From positions 118,285,509 to 118,349,508 of the forward strand of contig CP136068.1 of assembly GCA_032622095.1 (NCBI GenBank): DNA of 64,000 bases, read 5' to 3'. Positions 10,944-22,000 of the stretch are shown here, piece by piece (the first letter of the stretch is position 1; each line of letters begins with the position of its first letter). The notes beneath the pieces were generated by a model, which was not told where the DNA came from, did no database searches, and saw nothing but the letters and a program-made list of their open reading frames with translations. The stretch is from Siphonodentalium dalli (Eukaryota > Mollusca > Scaphopoda > Gadilida > Siphonodentaliidae). The position numbers were made by a program, and so were the translations under genes.

Positions 10944-12190
10944 GTTCTGGGTGGGGAAGACTCGTTGTCACGTGACGCTCTTGCTCTCATAGACATAGCG
11001 CGCCAGCCAAATGGCCTTCTGACTCTTCCCCATGGTGCAGTGGCCCACATCATTACAAGATGGGGTCCAGTCGATCCCCTGGAATCGTAATACCTTCGGG
11101 ATACATCCGGGCCTGCTCCTCCGCCGTCATGTGATCATAGTGGTATGTCATCGACATTTATTCCAGTTTGGTCAGGACCACCTGCATTTGGGGGATTCCA
11201 TGGAAGGGGCTTCCTCTGATCAAATGGCTCATCAGAACTTATTCCCTCTGGCCTTGGGGGCGCAGCTTGCTGTTGCCCCAGAATTTGAGGGGGTGACCTT
11301 GGACAGGACATAGCTACTTATCCCAAATGCAAGAGCATTTGTCTTGCGTTGAACCATTTCAGAGTAGGCCTCTTCCACAGTCTGGTATCCCAACCTGATG
11401 CAGCCAATTCTGTTGGCTGGCGTCGATCTTGACATGCTTCTCTGCATCGCGTGGCGTCGGCAGGTTTGACGACGATGAGCAAGAATCGCGGGTCGACAGT
11501 GGGTCACCAGGCACACTGTCGGACGAGGATTCTGATGTTCCGCTGGTAAGTGATTTTGTACAGGATGAGGATACAGGTTGATATCTTATATTGCTTCATT
11601 TAATTCAACAATTTGCGATAAGTACAAGTATTTATCTCAGTCAGGAAAGATCCAGCACTGTAGCCTTTGGAGGATGTTCTGGGTGGGGAAGTGAAGAGTT
11701 GTTGCGTGCCTCCAAGAGCTGCTCCAGCCTTCTGCCTCTTCCCCACGGTGCAGTGGCCCACATCTCCACAGATGGGGTCCAGCCACTCCCCTGGAATCGT
11801 ACACCTTCGGGATACCTCTAGGCCACTCCTCCACCGGTAGGCTGAATGTTCTGGGTGGGGAAGACTTGTTGTTGCGTGCCTCCAAGTGCTGCACCAACCA
11901 ACCTTCTAACTCTTCCCCATGGTGCAGTGGCCCACATCTCCACAAGATGGGGTCCAATCCCCTGGAATCGTAATACCTTAGGGATACCTCCAGGCCACTT
12001 CTTCACCGGTAGGAAAGAAAGGCTGAATGATCTGGGTGGGGAAGACTTGTTGCGTGCCTCCAAGAGCTGCACCAACCAGCCTTCTATCTCTTCCCCACGG
12101 TGCAGTGGCCCACATCTCCACACGATGGGGGTCCAATCTCCTGGATTCGTAATACCTTCGGGATACCTCCAGGCCACTCCTTCACCGGTC
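10944..12190 (+). repeat. GC-richer tandem repeat block inside DIRS-like element A
   Basis: Units beginning TTCTGGGTGGGGAAG occur at about 10944, 11677, 11849 and 12030 (the last three spaced 172 and 181). Each runs through CTCTTCCCCA(C/T)GGTGCAGTGG, GATGGGGTCCA and TTCGGGATACCTC. The open frames on both strands arise from this array. The block is richer in G+C than its surroundings. Confidence 0.85.
11468..11581 (+). pseudogene. Acidic open-frame remnant in DIRS-like element A
   Basis: A 37-codon stretch rich in Asp, Glu and Ser (DDDEQESRVDSGSPGTLSDE and onward) ends at a TGA. Its composition is coding-like and unlike the flanking repeats. It could be the tail of a gag-type ORF1 of the element, but no homologue was recognised. 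No start codon context was found. Confidence 0.3.
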
Positions 12191-12478
12191 ATTTTGCAAT
12201 TTTGATCATTCTGCTACATTTGATCATTTCGAAATGTACCCGACACTCGTTATGTGCGCCATCATAGATCACTGATGCTTCTATGCTTGTTCATCAAGTC
12301 CTCAGTGGTGTTCTCTAATCCCATATATACTGGTATGCAATGATACCTTGGATCATGATGGCGTTCCCTGCTCTCTACATTATACGAGGCTGGAGTACAG
12401 ATGTGTGGCATGATATAATGAAACCTCATACCTCGCTATGATATCTGTAGCATATCATTTTTATATCTGGTTTGTGTA

Positions 12479-12793
12479 TCACAGGGAGCAATTTACTTTC
12501 GATATCTGATTAGCAAATAATCTCACATTGACATGATTAGATAGCATTTTTATAACATCATACATGTTTAAAAAATTCCTCGCTATTACCGGTATCCACA
12601 TTTCAGTGGCAAATCGCGATGCGATTCCAGTTAATTTGCTCCCTGGTGTATCATAAGCATTCTGATATCTTATGGCATACACAATGGCTGCATGTGACAT
12701 CAGTTCATAATGTGAACTGTCGAGAGAGCGAAGAAGATAACAAAGAGAATAGGATGCAGCAAAGTTATACTTGCTCGGTTGTCTCGCTAGCAT
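12479..12793 (-). pseudogene. Unidentified open frame in DIRS-like element A
   Basis: About 104 residues are open on the minus strand, including SKLTGIASRFATEMWIPVIA. A diverged inverted relative of the same stretch occurs at 6305-6400 in the preceding intron, where GSKLTGIAS is still readable on the plus strand. Conservation of the reading between two copies hints at a former protein-coding mobile-element segment. The family was not recognised. Confidence 0.3.
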
Positions 12794-12834
12794 GAATTAT
12801 ATGGCACTACCTGGGATGTTTATTCCAAAAACAA

Positions 12835-12857
12835 GGGGGGGGGGGGGGGGGGGGGGG
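12835..12857 (+). repeat. Poly-G tract
   Basis: About 23 consecutive G near the right end of DIRS-like element A. The equivalent site in element B (19255-19264) has a shorter G run, so the tract has expanded in this copy. It could form a G-quadruplex, and its length is prone to sequencing error. Confidence 0.9.
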
Positions 12858-13036
12858 CGGTACACATTTGAGCAATGTCGTAATCTGAATTGGGAGCTCT
12901 TTCACGTAACATAATCATATCTGATTCATGACTAAATCACATTTACATGAATCCTGTTTCGGAAGAGTACATTCCCATCGAATTTGGATATTAATTAACT
13001 TTATTGCTCGTGCCTCCTCCTGGGCTTGCATTCTAA

Positions 13037-13136
13037 TCCATATAGTTCAGTTGAGGGCTTCTCCTTGGCGGAAAAATATAATATTTATAAATAATATTAC
13101 TTTTTCCTTAAGGGAAGCCCGAAACTGAACTATCAT
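13037..13136. repeat. Internal complementary region of DIRS-like element A
   Basis: Left half TATAGTTCAGTTGAGGGC...GGCGGAAAAA is the reverse complement of the element's left tip. Right half TTCCTTAAGGGAAGCCCG...CTGAACTAT is the reverse complement of its right tip. They are joined through an AT-rich palindrome-like bridge at about 13075-13100. Read in reverse it is exactly the right-end/left-end circle junction. Confidence 0.85.
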
Positions 13137-13197
13137 AGATCCCTCCCATGGTGGTGCCATTCCCAACCCCGCGACTCGCAAATCTCATGATTAAGTC

Positions 13198-13398
13198 GGA
13201 AATAAAAAACTGACTAGACAATAGATAGAATGCGGGTGTATTCATGCGAGACTAATCTGGACACGGGTGTGAGTGGGGTCGGCACAGCAATAAAATTTTA
13301 ACCCTCCTGATTGACACAAGGCCGGAGACGTAATCCATATAGTTCAGTTTCGGGCTTCCCTTAAGGAAAAAGTAATATTATTTATAAATATTATATTT
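13198..13398 (-). repeat. Right inverted terminal repeat of DIRS-like element A
   Basis: It mirrors 8804-8974 (GGAAATAAAAAACTGACTAG, ACACGGGTGTGAGTGGGG, CGGAGACGTAATCC). It ends in a distinct tip, CTTAAGGAAAAAGTAATATT to TATATTT. Right of the tip, the interrupted Helentron-like monomer resumes. Confidence 0.85.
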
Positions 13399-14630
13399 CC
13401 AGTCACTGTTTTAAAAACTTGGCACTGATGTCAACCAGCATTTTTCGACATAAAATCGTGCATCCTGGGGTGCATCTTTTATCCGAGTGAAAATACTTTC
13501 CGTGGTCAAAGTCATTGTCCACCTGTTTTAAATTTTTCTCACAGAAGTGAAATAAATGCTCTTTATTTATACCATATCAGAAATGGACTGACACAGAACA
13601 CCATTTTACGGTCCATGCCGTGTAATTAATATGATTATGATCCTGATGATGGCAACCGCGGTAACAAGGATGGCAATGATAATGCTATGATGTTGATACA
13701 CGTCTTGGCGATGACGGCGATAATGTTGATGATGATAATGATGATCATCATCATCATGAGATGACGATGAGTATGATGATGATGATGGTGATGCTGATAC
13801 TGACGATATTAATGATGCCAATGATGATGATAATGGCGAGGATGACTATGATGATGATTATAATGAAAACTGCTACAATGGACACGACCAACGAACCAAC
13901 GACCAACGAACGAATGTCATACTAATACTGTGTACATAGCTCTGTATATATGTTTTCAATATGTTTTTCATAATAATTATGATTGAGTTAAATACAGCAT
14001 TTCAAATCACATTAGATAACCGTATATGTAGCGCTCTTTGTCTAAGGTCATGTATGGTAAAACAACAGGTTCACCGGCTTACTATTCAAGTGATGAATAT
14101 CGCCAATTTCACATGGGTATTTTTTAAAGCATTTTAGGCTCATAAACAGAAGTGGATTATATGTACATTCTATGTAATTAAACTTGTTTTATATTTTTAT
14201 AACTTGTTCACATATAACTTTCGGATTTTGACATACAGAAAAACTCATTGTGGGCTTATAAGTCCATATCATAACAGGCCTGCAAGAAACAATAGCTACT
14301 CCACATTACCATTATGTTTTCCACTCCGGTAAGCGGTTTGTGGAGTTGCGTAATAAGACATATCAACTGAGACGAGACTGGTTACTGAGTAAACATTCTG
14401 CATGATGTTCGATGCCAACACAACACACATTAAAAGCACTGCCATCCGCGCTGACTTGCACCACAACGCGATTGTCTGCGCAAGATTCCTTTTTCCTCCA
14501 GTTTAGTGAAAAGAGGCATGCCGGTTCGCTTTCATGATTTTACTCGCATCTCCACATGCAATCGTCCACAATTATCCCCAATCGTGTTGCGCTCAATTCA
14601 TGCAAAATTTGTGGAGAGTGTAGTTTATAT
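13399..14630 (+). other. Intron stretch with the resumed Helentron-like copy and a GAT-rich microsatellite
   Basis: 13399-13540 continues the monomer interrupted at 8803. A degenerate (GAT)n/(GATGAT)n tract occupies about 13620-13870. From 13871 to 14630 nothing was recognised apart from AT-rich sequence. Confidence 0.6.
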
Positions 14631-14822
14631 ATTTCCGCTAAAGGAAGCCGTTCACACTGAACTATATGGATAGATGTCCTGCGTTTGTAAAACCATAGTA
14701 GAAAAGGGGTTAACTTTTTTTTGTGGTCGTCTACGGTACCTCACAGTCTTTAGTGGCTTGCTCGTATTAGTCACGCATGCGCAGTCCCCATATAACCGAC
14801 TTAATTCGCCAGTTTATTTTCT
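14631..14822 (+). repeat. Left inverted terminal repeat of DIRS-like element B
   Basis: It begins TTTCCGCTAAAGGAAGCC and runs through CTGAACTATATGGATAGATG and GGGGTTAACTTTTTTTTGTG to GCCAGTTTATTTTC. It is repeated in inverse at 19602-19770. The identity by eye is very high, including a 37-codon frame readable in both copies. Confidence 0.85.
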
Positions 14823-15353
14823 GCTACCACAGAGAGAAGTCATAAGGGAGTATTGTTCCGAATTTGTCGTTTAACAACTAGACAACAAATTCAATTTATC
14901 GATACAATAATTACTGGTCGCCTACGCGTTAGTTTTTAGAATTATTGTTTTGAATTCACGGACCGTTTCGCTTCAAACATATAATTGTTCCGTGTTTTCG
15001 AATAGGCGGCGGACTTAAAACTTTTCGAATCTGAAAATCGACACTTCGCCATAATCAGCCGCCATTTCAAGGCCTTACGAGGCGCATAGACTATTGTGAA
15101 CAATTCATCTATGTAATTATTATAGAACCTATAAGGTATGATATATTTTGTCAGATATAAAAAAATGCCACGGTTTTTTACCGGAAGTCTCCTAATTTCG
15201 TGGGAATTTATTTACGCGTGGACATTTATTTAGCAATAATTACCATCGCTACTGACGCTATTTATCATAATGTTATGAACTACATTCTTTCTCATAATAT
15301 TTTGTTGTTTTATGGCTCAATACAACTGATCCAGATGTGTTGGTCACATCTGA

Positions 15354-15770
15354 ACTTAAAAGTTGATTACAATTTACATCTGGGTTTATCAATTCAATGT
15401 AAAAAACAGTAGTGTTATAATTATGTTCATGGTTTGATTCTCGTAACGGAGCATCACCTTCAATGTAACAATCTCAGCCATGTGCTAGCGGACCGGTGAT
15501 TGCACCCTGGTCAGGGTATTCTGACAGAAATCTTAAAAGTTGATTACCATTTACATCTGGGTTTATCAATTCAATGTAAAAACAGTAGTGTCATTATTAC
15601 TTTCATAAATTGACAGAGATTGATATTGGACAAGTGTTATAATTATGTTCATGGTTTGATTCTCGTAACGGAGCATCACCTTCAATGTAACAATCTCAGC
15701 CATGTGCTAGCGGACCGGGGATTGCACCCTGGTCAGGGTATTCTGACAGAAATCAGAACTCGGTCCGATA
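15354..15770 (+). repeat. Tandem duplication of about 215 bp in element B
   Basis: CTTAAAAGTTGATTAC, GTTTGATTCTCGTAACGGAG and TGCACCCTGGTCAGGG each occur twice (for example 15433 and 15652). The copies are nearly identical, so the duplication is recent. Confidence 0.85.
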
Positions 15771-15893
15771 CCAAGTTTGTCAGGCTAACAAGTCCCATTT
15801 GAGATTACTGAATAAAATCTGAATGCAAATGCCGATTTTCCCCATTACAACACTTGTTCAGGTATGTTGTCGTGGGTGCACTACGCTGCACAT

Positions 15894-15941
15894 GTACACA
15901 CCTAGGTGTGTGCACATGTACACACCTAGGTGTGTGCATGT
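15894..15941. repeat. Duplicated 24-bp palindrome
   Basis: TGTACACACCTAGGTGTGTG occurs twice in tandem. Each unit is itself self-complementary around CCTAGG. Confidence 0.85.
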
Positions 15942-17980
15942 TAGAGAACACTACTGGAGTCGCTAGATCTCATCTAAACAATATGCTTTCACAAAATACT
16001 TTGTGTTTTCTGTTTTAATACTGTCACACATGTCTCCTATGATTTAGATGTGTTGGTCGACGCTTGAATTTATCAGACTACAGTTTATTAATATCAGAAA
16101 AATAATGACTGTTGTCGTACTATGATTAGTTAGTGTCATTAATTTCAGACAGGGATTGACATCTGACAGGAGTCAGATTTCTGTTGAGTACATGATTCGA
16201 TTCTCGTACAGTCCTTCAACTTCACTGTCAAAATTTATAACTGCTAGCATTTAATGATTGCAAGCATGACACTAAAATTAATCGTGATGACAGTTTCACT
16301 ATAATTCCAGATTTTAGTTATTCTGAATTGTATCCAAAGATTAACCCATCCTTTCAAAATTGCTGGGTTGTATCTCGACAAAATGGTGTCTCCTTCCGGA
16401 ATACAAACATAATTGCTTTCCTTCCTGTGTAGGTTTACTGAAAAGAAGCAGGGGGGGGTCTGGATTACTACGATTCTGGATATGGCTCTAATTGGGACAC
16501 AAAAATTACAAATCATGGGTGCTCCGGTTTGCATTCTCTAGAGTAAGGCAAGAGGCTTATCGTCACTCTGACGGTGTTTACTCATGGTTTCACTATCTAA
16601 AAATATATTTGAAGATACTTTGGTTTGAACAACCTTTCCCCTTCTTGATTCAATTATGTGAATGATTCCAGCCTGACAGGTATTTAGAGTCGTGGTGACT
16701 TGACCCCTCCAGGTAACTGGTCCACTGGCAATAACTGGCGACCGTGGCCTGGATGACGCTCCCCAATGAATAACGATATAATAGCAGTGGTATTCCAAGA
16801 CGAGGAAGGTGGGGGGAGACATTATTTATGACAAGTAACCATATCAAATGTGAGCTTGGTACAAGAACAGGCTGTACATCCAATACAGCATGTATTGTTC
16901 ATAAAGGGCATGGTAGGTATTTTGAAGGTATTCATGGACTAGTTGGTGTCTCAATGAATTTTAAAATATATACGTGTCCCGACCTTTCATACCGTTGATA
17001 TGGCGAATATACTTCACACACGAATGAAGCATATTTACATGGAAAGCATTTATATTGCCATGTGTCCCACGACCACTGCCAATAGCCTTTCCGACAAGAG
17101 GCCATCAGCATGGCTCTTCATACTTCTATTGCCCATATCAATTTGATTATCTGGCACATCGACAATAAAACAGGCAAAGACGTTTGCGCTGTCCAGCTAA
17201 GCTTTCGAGGAAGCTCATTGACCAGCATTACCGACCTTTCCTAAGACGCAGGCAGGGGACCACCCCGTTCGAGTGGCATCCCATCCACATGGCTCAGATG
17301 CCCGATCATAAGGGCCTGAAGCCATGCTGCCAACTGCGCATTTCGGTCTATGCTGTCCTCTCTTCCTTAAACATGCCATAAGCGGGACCACTTAGGTCGG
17401 GGGAGTTCCTCTCTATCTTGGCTCTTCCAATTAAAATAAAACAACATTAAAAAGGTATGTGTATCCTTTACTAGGAGAATGATAATTTCTTTCCTTTCCT
17501 TCCTAGGGGAGTCATTTTTAGAGCGGGTCTTCCCCTAGTTTGCTGCATGCTTCACACTAACCGACCTATCACACACCTAGGTCGTTCTGCTGCATGTTTG
17601 GGGGGGCAGAGGCTCGGACCTGAATATTCCGTATGGTGACCGTGAAAATTTACCTGTGTTCATCATCTGACTACATGTTACATCATTTGAACTGATTTCG
17701 GTTGTAGAAGGCGCACCTTCATTTCTTAGAATCGGATCGCGGTGGGTATTCCGCTGGGAACGCGGACTGCTCTCAGGTGCCTAGTGGTCGTGATGGCCTA
17801 ATAATAGTAATGTGTGTGGATTTAGGCTGAACATAATACTTGTGATTGCACATTTTGCTGTCTGTCTCCATTCCAGAGGATGGTGCTCGTTGGGAAATTT
17901 CTCCAAAATTAATACTCGTACCGACACTATTGTTTTGGCACCTGAGAGTAGCGGTTTGCTTTCTCATCGGATGCTCTGGT
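15942..17980 (+). other. Interior of DIRS-like element B without recognisable genes
   Basis: 16990-17170 is homologous to 10030-10210 of element A (ATTTATATTGC, TACTGCCAATA, CATGGCTCTTC). 17700-17960 is homologous to 10700-10950 (CTCTCAGGTGCCTA, TTGGCACCTGAGAGTAGC). Open frames are short and no protein family was recognised. Confidence 0.55.
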
Positions 17981-17999
17981 CACCTGCGGTGTTCGGCCA

Positions 18000-18500
18000 T
18001 GTTCTCTGAGGGGCTATATATATATCTTTAATGATACATTGGATTGTGCCTGGGATCTCTGCTCTGGCTCCGACCATTGGATTGTTGGGCGCAGCTTTAG
18101 TAGGGTCTTCTGACATGATCTCATGATGACTTATATATCACCTTGATATATCTTTTATATCATTTTATATATCTATATATGCGAAAGATTTGTGTCACCG
18201 GGTTTCTGCAATGATATCTTGTAAAACGGTGATACATAGGTACCTCAGAGACATGAGACATGTTCTCTGTGGGGTTGTATATCTATATTTAGTGATACGT
18301 TGGATCATGACAGGGAGCTGTGATCTGGCTCCGCCCATTAGATTGATGGGCGCAGCTTTGGAAGGGCCTTCTGATATGGTCTCATGAGGAAAACTTAATA
18401 TGTATATCCCCCGGATATATATATTATATCATTTTATATATATATATATACGCAATGTGTATATTGTGATACATAGGTACCTCAGGGACATGTGAACGTG
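18000..18500 (+). repeat. Diverged tandem repeat of about 260 bp in element B
   Basis: TGTTCTCTG(A/T)GGGG, GATACRTTGGAT, ATTGGATTG.TGGGCGCAGC and TATATCATTTTATATAT recur at about 18000-18180 and 18260-18450. AT-rich TATATA stretches separate the copies. Confidence 0.75.
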
Positions 18501-18710
18501 TGATAACTGTTCTAAGGGCAGGACCAGTTCACGCTCCTCCGGTAAATACGTCTCGACGGTTTAACCAATTCGTGGGGATACGTCTGGTGGAGCTGCAGGG
18601 GTACTTGGGACCTCCAGGCTATTTGGCCCCCACCAGACGCTAGCGGTTCTGGGCGCTAAAGCTGCCAAAAATCGCGTGCGTACGTATCGACACCGGCTGG
18701 ATGGCCTTAG

Positions 18711-19236
18711 TCAGCTTAAGCGTAGGGCAGGGGCCGTACCCATGAGGTAAAGCGCCGAGTCCCCCTGGTCACGATCGCAGAACGAAATGACGACACGGCC
18801 TTGCCTGCCACTCCTCCGTGAAGGGATCGGAGAAAAATGACCTCTCCCCACCCTCCAGCTTGGCCAGGATATTAGCTTGGGCATGACCACCTGCAGCATG
18901 CGATGGTGGGGGCTCCCTCTGATCCGATGGCTTGACTCGCTTATAGTTGTATAACCCATTTGGGCTAATGGGCTCTCCATTTGATACCTGTGCCATAGAT
19001 TGGGCATCAGGTTATCTGCCATTTGCATTGGTGAACAGCAGTTAGTTAAACTCTTAATGTTGGTTGTCTTGCCATCTTTGGAGTGGGCCTCCTCCTGTGC
19101 AGGTCGTTATGTCGCTAAGGCGGAGAGGGAGTTAGTCTCCTCGAATCTCGAATCGGCTGGATTCTTAGAACTGACGGATGAAGAACAGAGAATTGCTCGG
19201 TTCGCTCGCAATTCTGAATTGAATGGCACCACCTGA
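18711..19236. pseudogene. Overlapping open frames near the right end of DIRS-like element B
   Basis: On the plus strand 19000-19236 reads an acidic helical stretch (AKAERELVSSNLESAGFLEL). On the minus strand 18711-19028 and 18769-18996 are open, the latter including KLEGGERSFFSDPFTEEW. Parts align at DNA level to 11170-11420 of element A. Which strand was coding is uncertain; a former gag-type ORF is possible. Confidence 0.3.
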
Positions 19237-19439
19237 GATGTTGCTTCCAAAAACAAGGGGGGGAGGTACATGTTTGGGCAATATAGCACTCTAATTATAT
19301 GAGTTATTTCACGTACCTAATCATAACAGATTCATTAAAGAGTTCATATTTAGGTACAATCTGTTTTAGAAGAGTGCATTCCCTCCAAAATTTGGCTATT
19401 AACTTTATTGCTCGTGCCTCCTCCTGGGCTTGCATTCTA

Positions 19440-19544
19440 ATCCATATAGTTCAGTGTGAACGGCTTCCTTTAGCGGAAATATGATATTTTTAAAAATATA
19501 ATATATATTTCCTTAAAGAAAGCCTGAACACTGAACTATCATAG
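19440..19544. repeat. Internal complementary region of DIRS-like element B
   Basis: TATAGTTCAGTGTGAACGGC...TTTAGCGGAAAT is complementary to the left tip. TTTCCTTAAAGAAAGCCTGA...CTGAACTAT is complementary to the right tip. An AT-rich bridge (ATGATATTTTTAAAAATATA) joins them. This is the same arrangement as 13037-13136. Confidence 0.85.
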
Positions 19545-19601
19545 GGCCCTCCCATGGCGGTGCCATTCCCAACCCCGCAACTCGCCAATCTCCTGATTGA
19601 G

Positions 19602-19819
19602 TTGAAAATAAACTGGCGAATTAAGTCGGTTATATGGGGACTGCGCATGCGTGACTAATACGAGCAAGCCACTAAAGACTGTGAGGTACCGTAGACGACC
19701 ACAAAAAAAAGTTAACCCCTTTTCTACTATGGTTTTACAAACGCAGGACATCTATCCATATAGTTCAGTGTTCAGGCTTTCTTTAAGGAAATATATATTA
19801 TATTTTTAAAAATATCATA
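19602..19819 (-). repeat. Right inverted terminal repeat of DIRS-like element B
   Basis: It mirrors the left repeat (GAAAATAAACTGGCGAATTA through ACATCTATCCATATAGTTC). It ends in the distinct tip TTCAGGCTTTCTTTAAGG...AAAAATATCATA. Confidence 0.85.
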
Positions 19820-20438
19820 CCTCTTCATGTTGACATCTAGTATTACTTAGACTTTTCAACTCTCTGCATTCCTGATCACTCCATTGACTGCAACAGATGG
19901 AATTATCCCCTCTTCAAGTTGAGCTACAGTGTCATTGACACTTTAATTTCGAGTTGATTTCTAGTTTGATATCATTTATCATTGTCCAGTATAATCTGCT
20001 ATAATCCAAAATATGACATGTTGGGCTATGATAAATTCATAAATTACTTGTCATATACATTTTTGTAATCACTCGCGATGAAAACAATTTGTTAGTGTTG
20101 CTAAACTTTCAACTACAGTCGTTTGAATCGAGGTTCGATTCAATGAAAAAATTGTGATTTGTAGGAGCTGAAATTGGATAGTAGGATTCAATGACCATTC
20201 AGCAAAGCGACATATTGGCCCATGCACAGTCAGCTTGTTCATATATAAATATTTGAGACTTCTGGTTAATGGCGGCGTGCTATTAGATCGCTTGTTTTGA
20301 GCTCCGTCCAAAAACAAATATGTTTTCCCAACGAAATTAACTTGGCATCTGTTATATTTTGCTTGACCAACGAACATACTCTACATGGATTATATTTGCG
20401 CAAAGACATTCTAAGAACATTTTCACAATCTTTACAAA
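19820..20438 (+). other. Repeat end copy and probable 5' region of a LINE
   Basis: 19823-19955 is another copy of the family ending in AAGTTGAGCTACAGTG plus the AGTGTCATTGACACT hairpin. 19956-20438 shows no recognisable gene; it may be the LINE 5' untranslated region, given the ORF1-like reading that follows. Confidence 0.5.
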
Positions 20439-20953
20439 ATGCTAAAATGGAAGGAAACACATGAGATACACAAAAATAGGAAACTTGACGTCATGTCGGT
20501 AATTGAAACGAGGTCGATTTCAAAGCAAAAAGACAACAACAAAGACAATCTGGAAAGTTTGTTTAAGTGTAAAAACTTTGAAGATATTAGGAAATGTTTT
20601 GTGCTTCTCCATTCCACAATAATGTCCAGTCATTCAAGACTTGACACTGAGAAGAGAACATGAAAACACTAAATTTGGAAGTGAAAGGTTACAGTAGCCG
20701 CTAATGAAGTTGAGAATATAGAAGAAACTGCCTGCACCAACTCTTTTGTGAACAGTCTTTCTGAGAAAATTGATGAATGCGCCGATTCACATAAACGTCT
20801 AAAAGAAACGATACTCCTCTTCAGGGTTCGCGCTGCCACTTGCCAAATTTACCAATGGCAAAAATAATTCACATTTGGCAAAAAATATTTTCATTTGGCA
20901 AACGTTTTGGCAAGTCACTTTTTAATTCCTATTAAGATCAATTAATCATATAG

Positions 20954-22000
20954 TAGGGTCCTGCGAATATTCGATTCGAATTTGAATCGAAATTTCGAAA
21001 AGTTTACAGACAAGTACACACGTCGATCTTAGCTGTTTCTGTGTCATATTATTCCCGAAAATTATGAATATATGCAGCTTATAATTCCTATTGTACATCG
21101 CGAACGTTCGCATGATATTAAATATAATTATAGCCAGTAATTAGCCACTATAGGATGACTAAATACATCTGAATTCTAGCTTTGAACATGGTAGCCAAAA
21201 GCTCGGAGATCGCCGATGGACTGAGGATGCAGGTAAATTATAATAGCGATGAGACGGAGCAACCGCTAGCGTTATCCGCCGACTATACGTCTCAGATTCC
21301 GTGTTGTATAATATCGCTGAGAATGTAAACAACACGTAATCCCGGTATCGAAAAATGCACGTGGGCGGTGTTTTCTTTTGAAGTTGACTTTCAGTTTCGG
21401 AGCGTTCCTTGAAATTTGACAATATGTCGTCCGTTATTCATGTTTATTTTAAACATGATAAAAGCTGCATGCAGTACTGGAACTTACACGTGTGATGAAT
21501 GCAACAATTTTACATGGTATATAAATCTCAAGAGTCTGGGACAACGACCCATCTAAGCATCCAGCACTACATAAACAGGCTACCCTGCAACTGTTGTTGC
21601 ATCTTCAAGTTTATAACAACGGATGCACTGTTTCCCAGTGCCAATTTGCAATTGACCATGTACATGCAAACTCTAAAAATTGCGCTTGATTTTAATTCCG
21701 ATAATCCGTTTAGTGGTTATATATTTAATCGTCGTGACGACCGCATGGACATTTTAATGTTTTGTTTTCTCTCGACAATTCTCAGTTGAAGTTAATAGAA
21801 CCAGGAACGACGGTTGATGGCCACATAAGTTGTGATGGAACTTCATGTAAGTTCAAAGAACATTTCACAAATCGTCTAATCATTGACATTAAATGCCTAA
21901 TTGAGAATGCAACACACAGGTATGATTCGATTCGATATTCGATTTCGTCGACTCGATTCGATATTCGATTCGATCAAAATCTCCCATTCGCAGGACCCTA
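20954..22000 (+). mobile_element. hAT-like element, inner, with transposase N-terminal remnant
   Basis: Tips TAGGGTCCTGCGAAT...ATTCGCAGGACCCTA are flanked by the 8-bp direct repeat TCATATAG (20946-20953 and 22001-22008). Subterminal ATTCGATTCGAA-type repeats lie at both ends. At 1047 bp it is far shorter than an autonomous hAT element, so the catalytic part of the transposase is missing. Confidence 0.85.
21423..21600 (+). pseudogene. BED-type zinc finger remnant of a hAT transposase
   Basis: Across two frame changes the plus strand reads SSVIHVYFKHDK, then CSTGTYTCDECNNF, then SGTTTHLSIQHYINR. The aromatic start, Cys-x4-5-Cys and the GTTxLxxH ending are the hallmarks of the BED finger that binds DNA at the N-terminus of hAT transposases. 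Stops and frameshifts make it a pseudogene. The rest of the transposase is absent. Confidence 0.6.

Larger units (their letters stand above)
8804..13398 (+). mobile_element. DIRS-type (tyrosine-recombinase retrotransposon) element A, non-coding copy
   Basis: The element is 4.6 kb. It has a left inverted terminal repeat (8804-8974), a right inverted terminal repeat (13198-13398) and an internal complementary region (13037-13136). The internal region is the reverse complement of the right end joined to the left end. Inverted repeats plus an internal complementary region near the right end is the diagnostic layout of DIRS elements, which integrate a circular intermediate without target duplication. 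No reverse transcriptase, RNase H or recombinase frame was recognised, so this is a non-autonomous or decayed copy. The interior matches element B (14631-19819) in several blocks: 10030-10210 with 16990-17170, 10620-10790 with 17700-17810 and 18510-18560, and the last 500 bases. Confidence 0.8.
14631..19819 (+). mobile_element. DIRS-type element B, non-coding copy
   Basis: The element is 5.2 kb and organised like element A: left inverted repeat 14631-14822, internal complementary region 19440-19544, right inverted repeat 19602-19819. The 50 bases just before the internal complementary region (GCTCGTGCCTCCTCCTGGGC and on) and the flank after it (CCTCCCATGG...TGCCATTCCC) are near identical to element A, but the terminal repeat bodies differ in sequence. 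It is therefore a related but separate subfamily. No reverse transcriptase or recombinase frame was seen. Its right flank is the AGTATTAC.../AAGTTGAGCTACAGTG repeat (19823-19955). Confidence 0.8.

Noticed and set aside
11637-12192. Two long minus-strand frames with repeated WRCGPLHRGEE-type units
   Set aside because: The periodicity equals the DNA tandem unit, frames shift between units and both strands are equally open, so no coding selection is apparent.
13606-13821. Ser/His/Asp-rich minus-strand frame
   Set aside because: Translation of a GAT/ATC microsatellite.
15430-15450. GTTTGATTCTCGTAACGGAG as a tRNA T-arm/box B
   Set aside because: No acceptor stem, D-arm or anticodon arm could be drawn around it, and the word is part of a tandem duplication in a mobile element.
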